A stretch of DNA of 64,000 nt from Pseudoduganella umbonata (GTDB taxonomy: Bacteria; Pseudomonadota; Gammaproteobacteria; Burkholderiales; Burkholderiaceae_D): positions 186,001 through 250,000 of the forward strand of contig NZ_JACHXS010000005.1 of NCBI RefSeq assembly GCF_014192225.1, in the 5' to 3' direction. The notes below the pieces were generated by a model. The model saw only the letters and a list, made by a program, of their open reading frames with translations. It was not told where the DNA came from and did no database searches. Made by a program: the position numbers and the translations under genes. Position 1 is the stretch's first letter, and each line of letters begins with the position of its first letter. Shown here in pieces: positions 16,851 to 26,850 of this stretch.

Positions 16851-16938
16851 GGGCGTTCCTTTCCAGGGAAAATGGCAATTCAGGGCAAATGGCAAATGTG
16901 GCGGCGCCGATAGCGCTCCCACGACCAGGATCGTCAGG

Positions 16939-19050
<2,112 letters not shown>

Positions 19051-19363
19051 GCTGTCTCCTTCGCCGCTGGCGGTGCCGGCATCGGCATCCTGCCGCGGCT
19101 GTTGTCTACGCGTTGCGCGTGTGTTCACGATAGTACGCTGCCGTACAAAAATAAATAAGGAAATTACAAAAATGTGGACAGCCGTGCGACACCTGCACGG
19201 TGCCGTTGCCACGGATGCGGGACAGTGGCGCACCCCGGCTGGTCTGATTTTGAACATTTCGCGCGGCGCGCGCCCTGCGTGCCGCTGGCACGTTCCATGC
19301 GCGTGTCCCTGGGCTAGTGCTCGTCCACCACCGTGCCGGGCCAAAAAACCAAGGAGACCCCCC
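19051..19363. other. Divergent intergenic region, sigma-54 activator / xoxF
   Basis: 313 bp without a gene. Contains an AT-rich block (19143-19180) that may hold the housekeeping promoter of the activator gene, GTGC-N7-GCAC around 19186-19200, and the -24/-12 site at 19286. No clear shared activator-binding repeat with the frmA promoter was found. Confidence 0.6.
19286..19300 (+). promoter_or_regulatory. Sigma-54 promoter of xoxF
   Basis: TGGCACGTTCCATGC: GG at -24 and GC at -12 correctly 12 bp apart, one mismatch (ATGC for TTGC). It lies 64 bp before the xoxF ATG and faces away from the divergent sigma-54 activator gene. Confidence 0.75.
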
Positions 19364-21229
19364 ATGTTCCTGCTGAACCGTGTCACCCGTGCCACGCGGC
19401 CCGGCCGCTGGTGGCCATGCCTCGCGCTGGCCATCCTGCCCGCATTCGCCATGGCCGACTCGGATGTCGAGAAACTGACGAAGGACCCGAAGAACTGGGC
19501 GATGCAGGCCGGCGACCTGGCCAACCAGCGCTACAGCGAACTGAAACAGATCAACGCCGGCAATGCCAGCCAGCTGACCGTGGCATGGACGTTTTCCACC
19601 GGTGTGCTGCGCGGGCACGAGGGCGGACCGCTGGTCATCGGCGACATGATGTACGTGCACAGCCCGTTCCCGAACAAGGTCTTCGCGATCGCGCTGGAAG
19701 ACCAGAGCATCAAGTGGAAATACGAGCCGAAGCAGGACCCGTCCGTGATTCCCGTGATGTGCTGCGACGTCGTCAACCGCGGTGTCGCGTATGCGAACGG
19801 CAAGATCTTCCTGCAGCAGGCCGACACCACCCTCGTGGCGCTCGATGCGAAGACGGGCCAGGAAATCTGGAAGGTCAAGACGGGCGACCCGAAAAAGGGC
19901 GAAACGACGACCAACACGCCGCACATCTTCAAGGACAAGGTGCTGACCGGCGTGAGCGGCGGCGAATTCGGCGTGCGCGGCCGCCTCACCGCCTATGACA
20001 TGAATACGGGCAAGCTGGTGTGGCAGGCCCACAGCACCGGGCCGGACAAGGACATGCTGATCGACCCGGCAAAGACGATGACCTGGACCAACGGCAAGAT
20101 GGCGCCCGTCGGCAAGGATTCGTCGCTGAAGAGCTGGAAGGGCGACCAGTGGAAACTGGGCGGCGGCACCACGTGGGGCTGGTACAGCTACGATCCGGAA
20201 CTGAACACGGTGTACTACGGCACCGGCAACCCCAGCACGTGGAACCCGCGCCAGCGCCCGGGCGACAACAAATGGTCGATGACGATCTTCGCGCGCGACC
20301 TCGACACGGGTATGGCGAAATGGGCATTCCAGATGACGCCGCACGACGAATGGGATTACGACGGTGTCAATGAAATGATCCTGGCAGACCTGAAGGTGAA
20401 GGGCAAGATGCGCAAGGCGCTCGTGCACCTGGACCGCAACGGCTTCGGCTACACGATGGACCGCGTCAGCGGCGAACTGCTGATTGCCGAGAAATTCGAC
20501 CCGGCCGTCAACTGGGCCACGCACGTCGACATGAAGACGGGCCGGCCGCAGGTGGTCGCCAAGTACAGCACCGACCAGAACGGCGAGGAAGTCAATTCGA
20601 AGGGCGTGTGCCCCGCGGCGCTGGGTTCGAAGGACCAGCAGCCGGCCACCTACTCGCGCAAGACCGGGCTGTTCTACGTGCCGACCAACCACGTGTGCAT
20701 GGATTACGAGCCGTTCAAGGTGGAGTACGTGGCGGGCCAGCCGTACGTGGGCGCGACGCTGGAAATGTACCCGGCGCCGAACAGCCATGGCGGCCTGGGT
20801 AATTTCATCGCCTGGGATGCCGGTACCGGCAAGATCGTCTGGTCGAAGCCGGAGAAATTCTCCGTGTGGAGCGGCGCGCTGTCCACCGCCGGCGACGTGG
20901 TGTTCTACGGCACGCTGGAAGGTTACCTGAAGGCCGTCGACCACAACGGCAAGGAGCTCTGGAAATTCAAGACCCCGTCCGGCATCATCGGCAACATCAA
21001 CACGTGGGAATACAAGGGGAGGCAGTACGTGGGCGTCCTGTCCGGCATCGGCGGCTGGGCCGGCATCGGGCTTGCGGCCGGCCTGACGAAGAGCACGGAT
21101 GGACTCGGCGCCGCCGGCGGCTACAAGGACCTGGCGAAATACACCGAGCTCGGTGGCGTGCTGACCGTGTTCGCGTTGCCTGAGACCGCGGTGCCTGCCG
21201 GCGAGAGGACAGCGGCGAAGGACCAGTAA
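19364..21229 (+). CDS. xoxF: XoxF-type lanthanide-dependent methanol dehydrogenase
   Basis: 621-aa PQQ quinoprotein with a signal peptide (cleaved near AMADSD, residue 31). It oxidises methanol or other short alcohols in the periplasm. Eight-bladed propeller with adjacent Cys133-Cys134, metal/PQQ ligands Glu201 (GGEFGV) and Asn289 (GTGNPS), and catalytic Asp331 followed by Asp333 in HDEWDYDGVNE. The extra Asp is the hallmark of lanthanide-using XoxF and is Ala in calcium MxaF. ATG 19364 has AAGGAG. Monocistronic, with a strong stem-loop after the stop; cytochrome and XoxJ partners are 6 kb upstream. Confidence 0.95.
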   Translation: MFLLNRVTRATRPGRWWPCLALAILPAFAMADSDVEKLTKDPKNWAMQAGDLANQRYSELKQINAGNASQLTVAWTFSTGVLRGHEGGPLVIGDMMYVHSPFPNKVFAIALEDQSIKWKYEPKQDPSVIPVMCCDVVNRGVAYANGKIFLQQADTTLVALDAKTGQEIWKVKTGDPKKGETTTNTPHIFKDKVLTGVSGGEFGVRGRLTAYDMNTGKLVWQAHSTGPDKDMLIDPAKTMTWTNGKMAPVGKDSSLKSWKGDQWKLGGGTTWGWYSYDPELNTVYYGTGNPSTWNPRQRPGDNKWSMTIFARDLDTGMAKWAFQMTPHDEWDYDGVNEMILADLKVKGKMRKALVHLDRNGFGYTMDRVSGELLIAEKFDPAVNWATHVDMKTGRPQVVAKYSTDQNGEEVNSKGVCPAALGSKDQQPATYSRKTGLFYVPTNHVCMDYEPFKVEYVAGQPYVGATLEMYPAPNSHGGLGNFIAWDAGTGKIVWSKPEKFSVWSGALSTAGDVVFYGTLEGYLKAVDHNGKELWKFKTPSGIIGNINTWEYKGRQYVGVLSGIGGWAGIGLAAGLTKSTDGLGAAGGYKDLAKYTELGGVLTVFALPETAVPAGERTAAKDQ

Positions 21230-21292
21230 GCGTCGCCGGACCGGTCAGCGCCGGATTGTTTAACGCCCCACCGTCACGGGTGCGCCAGGCGC

Positions 21293-21326
21293 AGTGCCTT
21301 GCGGTGCTTCGGCATCGCAAGGCACT
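21293..21326. terminator. Stem-loop with TTCG tetraloop after xoxF
   Basis: A 15-bp stem (AGTGCCTTGCGGTGC / GCATCGCAAGGCACT, one G-T pair) closed by TTCG, between convergent xoxF and the DUF2987 gene. Probably terminates both; no clear T tract. Confidence 0.75.
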
Positions 21327-21338
21327 CCGAGGCCAGCC

Positions 21339-22055
21339 TTACTCGATCACCGGTGCAATCGCCACCGGTGCATTCTGGCTGATCACCTGCACCTTTTCCG
21401 GCCACTCGGCAAACCGGTACACCATCACCCGGAAACCGCTGTTGGCATCGCCATCGAACGCGGCCCCCTCGCCGACCGGCAGCGCCGATTCGCGCAGCGG
21501 ATCGCGTACCCGCACCGCGGCGTCGCTTTTCGGCAGGAAGGCAAAGCGCGCGCCGGCACAGTGGCGGTTGCCGTAGCTGGCATCCGTATGGCGCAGGTAT
21601 TGCAGCGCCTGGTCGCACGCGGCGCGCAGGTCGGCACTTTCATACACGCCGTCGACCCGCGCGACGATCGAGATGCGCGGCCCGAAGGTGTAATGGTTGA
21701 TCTTGCGATTCAGTACCAGCATCGCATTCTCGTCGTAAGCCGCTTTCAGCAGCGGGAACGTGGTGCGGCCCGTCGCATCGAGCGGCAGGTTGAGCTGCGT
21801 AGTGCGGCCGGACAGCGTCAGCCGCAGGCCGTCGAGCGGCTGGCTGCCATCCTTCGGCGCCACCTGGTAATGACTCTGCAGCAGATTCTTTGCCTTGCCG
21901 TATTTGGCGAACGCCACCATGGACCGGTAGGCATCGCGGTAGCTGACCCAGCCCGCTTCCTGTGCCTGCACCTGTGCCAGGCAGCCGCCCGCGCCGAAAC
22001 ACAGGGCGAGCAGCAACGGGACACGCGCGGCAAGGAATCGGGTCGCGGCCATCAT
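21339..22055 (-). CDS. Exported DUF2987-like protein
   Basis: 238 aa with a signal peptide (ARVPLLLALCFGAGGCLAQ). The middle, GWVSYRDAYRSMVAFAKYGK with LRLTLSG and FPLLKAAYDENAMLVLNRK, resembles the DUF2987 family of exported proteins of unknown function. The ATG overlaps the stop of the upstream outer-membrane protein gene (TGATG on the minus strand), so the two are coupled. No role is known. Confidence 0.8.
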   Translation of the reverse strand: MMAATRFLAARVPLLLALCFGAGGCLAQVQAQEAGWVSYRDAYRSMVAFAKYGKAKNLLQSHYQVAPKDGSQPLDGLRLTLSGRTTQLNLPLDATGRTTFPLLKAAYDENAMLVLNRKINHYTFGPRISIVARVDGVYESADLRAACDQALQYLRHTDASYGNRHCAGARFAFLPKSDAAVRVRDPLRESALPVGEGAAFDGDANSGFRVMVYRFAEWPEKVQVISQNAPVAIAPVIE

Positions 22056-23038
22056 CAGAACCGGTAGACCAGCGCCGTCGATACGGAAACGTTGGTCGGC
22101 CGCTCCACCAGCGGACTTTTCCTGGCATCGCCCACCAGGCGGCTGACCTGCAGGCCCGTCGTCACCATCCATGCCGGCGCCAGCGCCCAGTTCCAGCGCG
22201 CGCCGGCGCGCACATCCTCGATGCCGCCATCGGGATGGTATTCGGCATGGAAACCGAAATTGTCGGCCTCTTCCCGGGTCACGCCGAAGTACGCCATGTT
22301 GTAGGCGCGGTTGACGAGCGTGACGCCGGCCGACAGCGCCACCGTGTGGTGCGGCGCGATATCCTGCTGCAGGTGCTGCAAGGCTACGTGGACACGCAAA
22401 CCGTTGCGGTCGTTGCCGGCACCGTACAGCGCATTGGTGGTCAGGCGCAGCTGCGGCGTCAGGTAGAAATTGGCGAACCCGCCATACAGCACGCGGCGTT
22501 TGATGGTGTGCACGCCGTCCAGCAGGTTGACGGTGTTGTCGGGCGTGATGCCGTCACCGCCCTGCGCGGCCTCGTCTCCCTTGACGGCATCGCCGGTTTC
22601 GGTGGGCGGCAGGTCGTCGGTGGGCGGGAACTCGGTGGTAGGCGGCGGCAAGCCGACGATTGGCGGCGGCAGCCACGTGGAAGGGCCGCCCGGATTGCCG
22701 GCGTTGTCGCCAACGGTGCCGAGCCGGAACATTTTCGTGCCCGACGCGTCGCGCCCCGGCGCCAGTGCCAGGAGGGGACCAAATTCGACGGAAGGAGAAC
22801 TCGACAGATGCATGCCCATGCTCATTCCCGAAATGAAGATACCGTTGCTCCACTGGACCTGCAGCATCGGCATGGCGGTGGTACGGCGATCGGCCGCTCC
22901 CTCGTAGCGGGGAGCGTATTGCGCGCCGAGACCCACGTACATATCGCGGCTACCGTCGGGCATGGGATTGATGGCGGGAGTCTGCGCGTGGGCAGCACTG
23001 CACGCGCCCGCCAGGGCAAGTACGCAAAGCTTGTACAT
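22055..23038 (-). CDS. MipA/OmpV-family outer membrane protein
   Basis: 327 aa. Signal peptide at 1-19 (CSAAHA), then the MipA/OmpV opening YVGLGAQYAPRYEGA and the C-terminal barrel signature STALVYRF. An unusual proline-rich stretch (PPPIVGL, PPPTTEFPPTDDLPPTETG; about residues 117-150) interrupts the barrel, probably a long extracellular or periplasmic loop. ATG 23038 lacks a clear ribosome site; TTG 23059 with GGGAGG close by is an alternative. Family members act as scaffolds or small-molecule pores. Confidence 0.85.
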   Translation of the reverse strand: MYKLCVLALAGACSAAHAQTPAINPMPDGSRDMYVGLGAQYAPRYEGAADRRTTAMPMLQVQWSNGIFISGMSMGMHLSSSPSVEFGPLLALAPGRDASGTKMFRLGTVGDNAGNPGGPSTWLPPPIVGLPPPTTEFPPTDDLPPTETGDAVKGDEAAQGGDGITPDNTVNLLDGVHTIKRRVLYGGFANFYLTPQLRLTTNALYGAGNDRNGLRVHVALQHLQQDIAPHHTVALSAGVTLVNRAYNMAYFGVTREEADNFGFHAEYHPDGGIEDVRAGARWNWALAPAWMVTTGLQVSRLVGDARKSPLVERPTNVSVSTALVYRF

Positions 23039-23361
23039 GTGTGCATTCTGAAAGAGCAATGCCTCCCATTTTATATGGCTTGCGGCCCAAGGTTGAACGT
23101 TGTCAAGTAACAGTGTGTCACGACACTACTTCCAGTTAGCCACCGACGCGGCACCGCCGCAGCCGGAAGCGGCAATGGGGAGGACAGTCGACAACGGCGA
23201 TGGTCGTGATTGCGGGTCGATAAGACGCATCGCTAGCTCCTGGAAACAAGTCTTGCCATCCTATCCAGCGAAGCAATACCTGTCCGCACGCACATGTCGG
23301 CTTTTTGTCATAAATTTGTCGGCCTGGATTTTGACGGCATTGATTCTTATACAATGGCAAC
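23039..23361. other. Intergenic region before the sensor kinase
   Basis: 323 bp, divergent promoter region. Holds AGTGT-N6-ACACT at 23112-23127, AT-rich stretches near 23300-23345, and the CATTG-N9-CAATG motif at 23338-23356. No gene seen. Confidence 0.6.
23338..23356 (+). promoter_or_regulatory. Shared promoter motif before the RstB-like kinase
   Basis: CATTGATTCTTATACAATG, a CATTG/CAATG inverted repeat with TATACAAT as a possible -10. Same motif as at 7311-7330 before the orphan response regulator. It ends 5 bp before the ATG, so a transcript from it would have almost no leader. Confidence 0.5.
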
Positions 23362-24666
23362 ATGAATCGCCTGTTCCTACGCTTCTTCATCCTTGTGGTG
23401 CTGTCGATCAGCGTGGCGGCGTTCATCGTGTACTTCACCATCGACCGCCTGTTCGGCGACCCGCTGGAAAACATCGCCCGCAACCAGGCGGCGGCGCAGA
23501 TCTTCCTGCTCGAGCAATACGTCGACCAGGCTCCGGCCGACGGCTGGCTCGACCGTCTGAACAAGGTGCGCGAAGTCTCCGAAGTCCGCTTCGACCTCGT
23601 GCCGCTCGCCGCCGTGCGCGAACACCTTTCCGCCGCCGAGCGCGCCGCGTTCGACCGGGGCGAAGTGGTGATCGACCTGGCCGACCGGTCGCTGTACCGC
23701 CGGGTCGACCTGACCGGCGACCGCTACATCGGCAGCGACGAGGAAGCGATCCACGCGCAAAACCTGCCGATCGACATCAAGGTGGCGCTGCAGATGGAAG
23801 CGGTGCGCTACCTGATCGTGGCGCTGGCGCTGCTGGTGCCGATCGGAGTCTGGTCGCGCTCGCACTGGCGCGGCCTGCAGGAGCTGATGAAGGTAGCCGA
23901 CAGCTTCGGCGCCGGGCAGCTGAAGGCACGCGCGGAGGTAAAGCCGGGCGACAGCATCTACCCGCTGGCGGAACGGATCAACCACATGGCGGGCCGCATC
24001 GAAACGCTGCTGGAATCGCAGCGCGGCCTGCTGCACTCGGTCTCGCACGAGATCCGCACGCCGATCGCGCGGCTGGAATTCGCCTTCGAGCTGCTGCACG
24101 ACACGGCCGGGGACATGCTGCTGCAAAAGCGCATCGGCAGCATGCAGGGCGACCTGACGGAGCTGAAGTCGCTGGTCAACGAGCTGCTGGGCATGGCCCG
24201 GCTCGACAGCGACCAGCCGCTGCACTATGAAACCTTCGACCTGACCGAGGCGCTGCGCAGCTGCGCCAATTCGCTGCCGCCCGCCAGTGTGTCGCTGGAT
24301 GTTTCCGTGCCCGACGGCATGGGGACCTATTACGGCGACTGCCGCCTGCTGATGCGCGCCACCGGCAACCTGCTGCGCAATGCGCAAAAATATGGCAACA
24401 GCAAAGTGGCCCTGTCCGCCACGCGCAAGCTGGGCGGCGTGACGATCACCGTCGACGACGACGGCCCCGGCATCCCGGAAGAAGAGCGGGACAAGGTGTT
24501 CGAACCGTTTTACCGCCTCGACCGTTCACGCGACCGGAACACGGGCGGCTTCGGGCTCGGGCTGTCGATTGCCGGCAAGGCTGTTTCGCTGCATGGCGGG
24601 TCGCTGGTTATCGAGACGTCGCCGCTGGGTGGGGCGAGGTTCCTGATCAGTTTGCCGCCGGCTTAG
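23362..24666 (+). CDS. Sensor histidine kinase, RstB-like
   Basis: 434 aa. TM1 at residues 5-25, a periplasmic domain of about 125 aa, TM2 at 150-170, a HAMP linker (LMKVADSFGAGQLKAR), a HisKA domain with phospho-His in HSVSHEIRTPIARLEF (about residue 230), and HATPase with N (NLLRNAQKYG), G1 (DDDGPGIP) and G2 (GGFGLGLSI) boxes. No regulator gene is adjacent. The OmpR-type regulator at 7348 with the same upstream motif is the best partner. The leader lacks a ribosome site. Confidence 0.9.
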   Translation: MNRLFLRFFILVVLSISVAAFIVYFTIDRLFGDPLENIARNQAAAQIFLLEQYVDQAPADGWLDRLNKVREVSEVRFDLVPLAAVREHLSAAERAAFDRGEVVIDLADRSLYRRVDLTGDRYIGSDEEAIHAQNLPIDIKVALQMEAVRYLIVALALLVPIGVWSRSHWRGLQELMKVADSFGAGQLKARAEVKPGDSIYPLAERINHMAGRIETLLESQRGLLHSVSHEIRTPIARLEFAFELLHDTAGDMLLQKRIGSMQGDLTELKSLVNELLGMARLDSDQPLHYETFDLTEALRSCANSLPPASVSLDVSVPDGMGTYYGDCRLLMRATGNLLRNAQKYGNSKVALSATRKLGGVTITVDDDGPGIPEEERDKVFEPFYRLDRSRDRNTGGFGLGLSIAGKAVSLHGGSLVIETSPLGGARFLISLPPA

Positions 24667-24787
24667 CATGCACACTCCGTTGTGCACTGCAGCATTCACT
24701 TCCTGCACCGCAGCATTTCAGATGCTCGCTATCTTCGCTGCCAAAAGCCGGCATTTCTTCGACAGTTTCTAACCGAAAAACTGCAAA

Positions 24788-25702
24788 TCAGCTCGCCTCC
24801 TGCGTCGGCGCCGTCAACTGCGTCACCACATCCCCCGAGCCATCCACCACCTTCTCGTACTCGGCAATCACCTGCGCGCCGAACAGCAGCAACGTCGCGC
24901 CGATTTCCAGGCTGAACATCACCACGATCGCCGTCGTCATCGAGCCATACACCACGTTCACCTGCGACAGTGTCGAGAAGTACCACACCAGCACGTGCCG
25001 GGCGATTTCCCACAGCACGGTGGCCGTCACGCCGCCGATCAGCGCGTGCTGCCAGCTCAGCCGGCCCACCGGCATCACCATGTAGATCGACGACAGCAGC
25101 AGCACTTCGCCGCCCAGCCCCAGCAGGTACAGCAACGCGCCGGACAGCCCCTCCAGCGACCACTCGACACCGAACAGGCGCACGCTTTCGGCACCGATCA
25201 CCTGCAGGCTGCCGGCCACCAGGGTGACGATCAGCGCGCCGACGCCCAGGCACAGGATGTAGCAGTACGGCAGGATGGCCGAGGTCAGGTAATGGCGCCG
25301 CCGTGCGCCCACGCGGTGGATGAAGATCACCTTCATCGCGTTTTCCAGCACGGTGAAGGCCAGCGAGCTGAAAAACAGCATCGTCAGCACCAGCAGCCAG
25401 CCGACCAGGTCGCGGTGTTCAAGGAAGTGCGCCACCTCGGTCACGATCGCGCTGGACTGGCCCGGCACCAGCCACTCCAGGTAGTGGCCGATGGTTTCCA
25501 GCAGGTCGGCCGGATCGATCACGTGCGACAGCGCCACGACCACCAGCATCAGCAGCGGCACGATCGACAGCAGCGAGTAATACGCTACCGCACCGGCCAG
25601 CAGCAGGCCCTGGTTCGCGCGGAAGCCTTTCAGGCAGCGCAGCGTGAAGCGCAGCGGATGGCCGAGCACGATGGCGACGGCCTGGCGGTTGAGGATAGGC
25701 AT
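24788..25702 (-). CDS. YihY/BrkB-family inner membrane protein
   Basis: 304 aa with about six membrane helices: LLLAGAVAYYSLLSIVPLLML near the start, then WLLVLTMLFFSSLAF, ILCLGVGALIVTLV, GALLYLLGLGGEVLLL, IGGVTATVLWEI, and MTTAIVVMFSLEIGATLLLFGA. Family once called ribonuclease BN by mistake; proposed to be a transporter or envelope protein. Convergent with the kinase gene; 121 bp between them hold no clear signal. Confidence 0.88.
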   Translation of the reverse strand: MPILNRQAVAIVLGHPLRFTLRCLKGFRANQGLLLAGAVAYYSLLSIVPLLMLVVVALSHVIDPADLLETIGHYLEWLVPGQSSAIVTEVAHFLEHRDLVGWLLVLTMLFFSSLAFTVLENAMKVIFIHRVGARRRHYLTSAILPYCYILCLGVGALIVTLVAGSLQVIGAESVRLFGVEWSLEGLSGALLYLLGLGGEVLLLSSIYMVMPVGRLSWQHALIGGVTATVLWEIARHVLVWYFSTLSQVNVVYGSMTTAIVVMFSLEIGATLLLFGAQVIAEYEKVVDGSGDVVTQLTAPTQEAS

Positions 25703-25772
25703 GATGCCGATTCTATCGGGGCGGCAGCGGACGCGACGCGCTGCTGGGCCGTACCGCCCCGCTAACGCCCCA

Positions 25773-26843
25773 TTACCGCACCGCCGCCTCCAGCAAGGTC
25801 AGCGTCTGCCGGGCCGTATCCATGCAGGCCCGGATCCCCATCGGCAACGTGAACTGGTGGCGGATATGCCCGAAAGACCAGCCGGTGACGGCCGGGATGG
25901 CCAGAGGCCGCAGGTGCTGGTCGGTGGTCTCGTCCAGCGTCAGCGACGGGCCGTCGCCGGCCGGGCCGCAGCCTTCGAAGATGCCCGGCATGATGCCGGC
26001 GGCGCTGCGGAACGGCTGGTTCAGGTTCAGCTGCATCAGCATCCGGTCGACGCGGTACGGCTCCTCGTTGACTTCCTCGAGGAACAGCAGCGCGTCGCGG
26101 ATGTCGGCCGCATACGGCGTGCCGGCCAGCGCGCTGACCATCGCCAGGTTGCCGCCCATCAGCCGCCCGGTGCCAGTGCCGGGCACCACGGTGCGCAGCG
26201 CGAAATGGGCGTTGTCCGGTTCATAGAAAGCCTTGCGGCTGTTGTCCAGCGCCATCGGGATCACATAGCTGTCTTCGGGCCGCATCAGCACGTTCAGCAG
26301 ATGTTCGGTCGAGTAATCGGACAGCGTGGACATGCCCACCGGGCCGTGGAACGTCACCAGCCCGGCGTGGCGGTGGATCGCCAGGTGCAGCGCCGTGATG
26401 TCGGAATAGCCGACCAGGATCTTCGGATGGCGCCGCATCAGGCCGTAATCCAGGTGGGGCAGCAGCTGCATCGCGCCGGAGCCGCCGCGGATCGCCCAGA
26501 TCGCCTTCACGTCCGGGTCGGCGAACATGGCGTGCAGGTCGTCCACGCGGTGCTGCCAGGGGCCGGCGTAGTTGCCGTTCACTTCTTCCAGGTAGCGGCC
26601 CAGTTTCACCTGGAAGCCGAGCGTTTCGGTGTTGGCGATGGCCTTCTCGATCGCCGCGCGCGACACCTGGCCGGCGGGCGTCACGAGGCCGATGGTATCG
26701 CCGGGCAGCAGCCGCGGCGGTTTGATGAGTTGCATGGTTTTTTTCGGAGAGGTCGGCGTGGCCGCCGCCATCGGAAAGGCGGCGGCGGCCAACGCGGCGG
26801 CCAGCGAGCTTCCCAGTGAGCGGCCGAAGCCGCGCCGGTCCAT
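25773..26843 (-). CDS. LD-carboxypeptidase (S66 family)
   Basis: 356 aa. Twin-arginine-like leader (DRRGFGRSLGSSLAAALAAAAFP), then the S66 fold: LLPGDTIGLVTPAGQVS opening, catalytic Ser in IRGGSGAMQLLPHLD, GYSDITALHLA, and a C-terminal Glu/His half. It removes D-Ala from murein tetrapeptides. A predicted export signal is notable because E. coli LdcA is cytoplasmic. ATG 26843 is preferred over the adjoining GTG. Lies 7 bp after the broken TonB receptor gene, on the same strand. Confidence 0.88.
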   Translation of the reverse strand: MDRRGFGRSLGSSLAAALAAAAFPMAAATPTSPKKTMQLIKPPRLLPGDTIGLVTPAGQVSRAAIEKAIANTETLGFQVKLGRYLEEVNGNYAGPWQHRVDDLHAMFADPDVKAIWAIRGGSGAMQLLPHLDYGLMRRHPKILVGYSDITALHLAIHRHAGLVTFHGPVGMSTLSDYSTEHLLNVLMRPEDSYVIPMALDNSRKAFYEPDNAHFALRTVVPGTGTGRLMGGNLAMVSALAGTPYAADIRDALLFLEEVNEEPYRVDRMLMQLNLNQPFRSAAGIMPGIFEGCGPAGDGPSLTLDETTDQHLRPLAIPAVTGWSFGHIRHQFTLPMGIRACMDTARQTLTLLEAAVR

Positions 26844-26850
26844 CACACGG

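Noticed and set aside
24667..24787. Terminator between the kinase and the YihY-family gene
   Set aside because: No stable stem with a T tract found by eye in this convergent gap.
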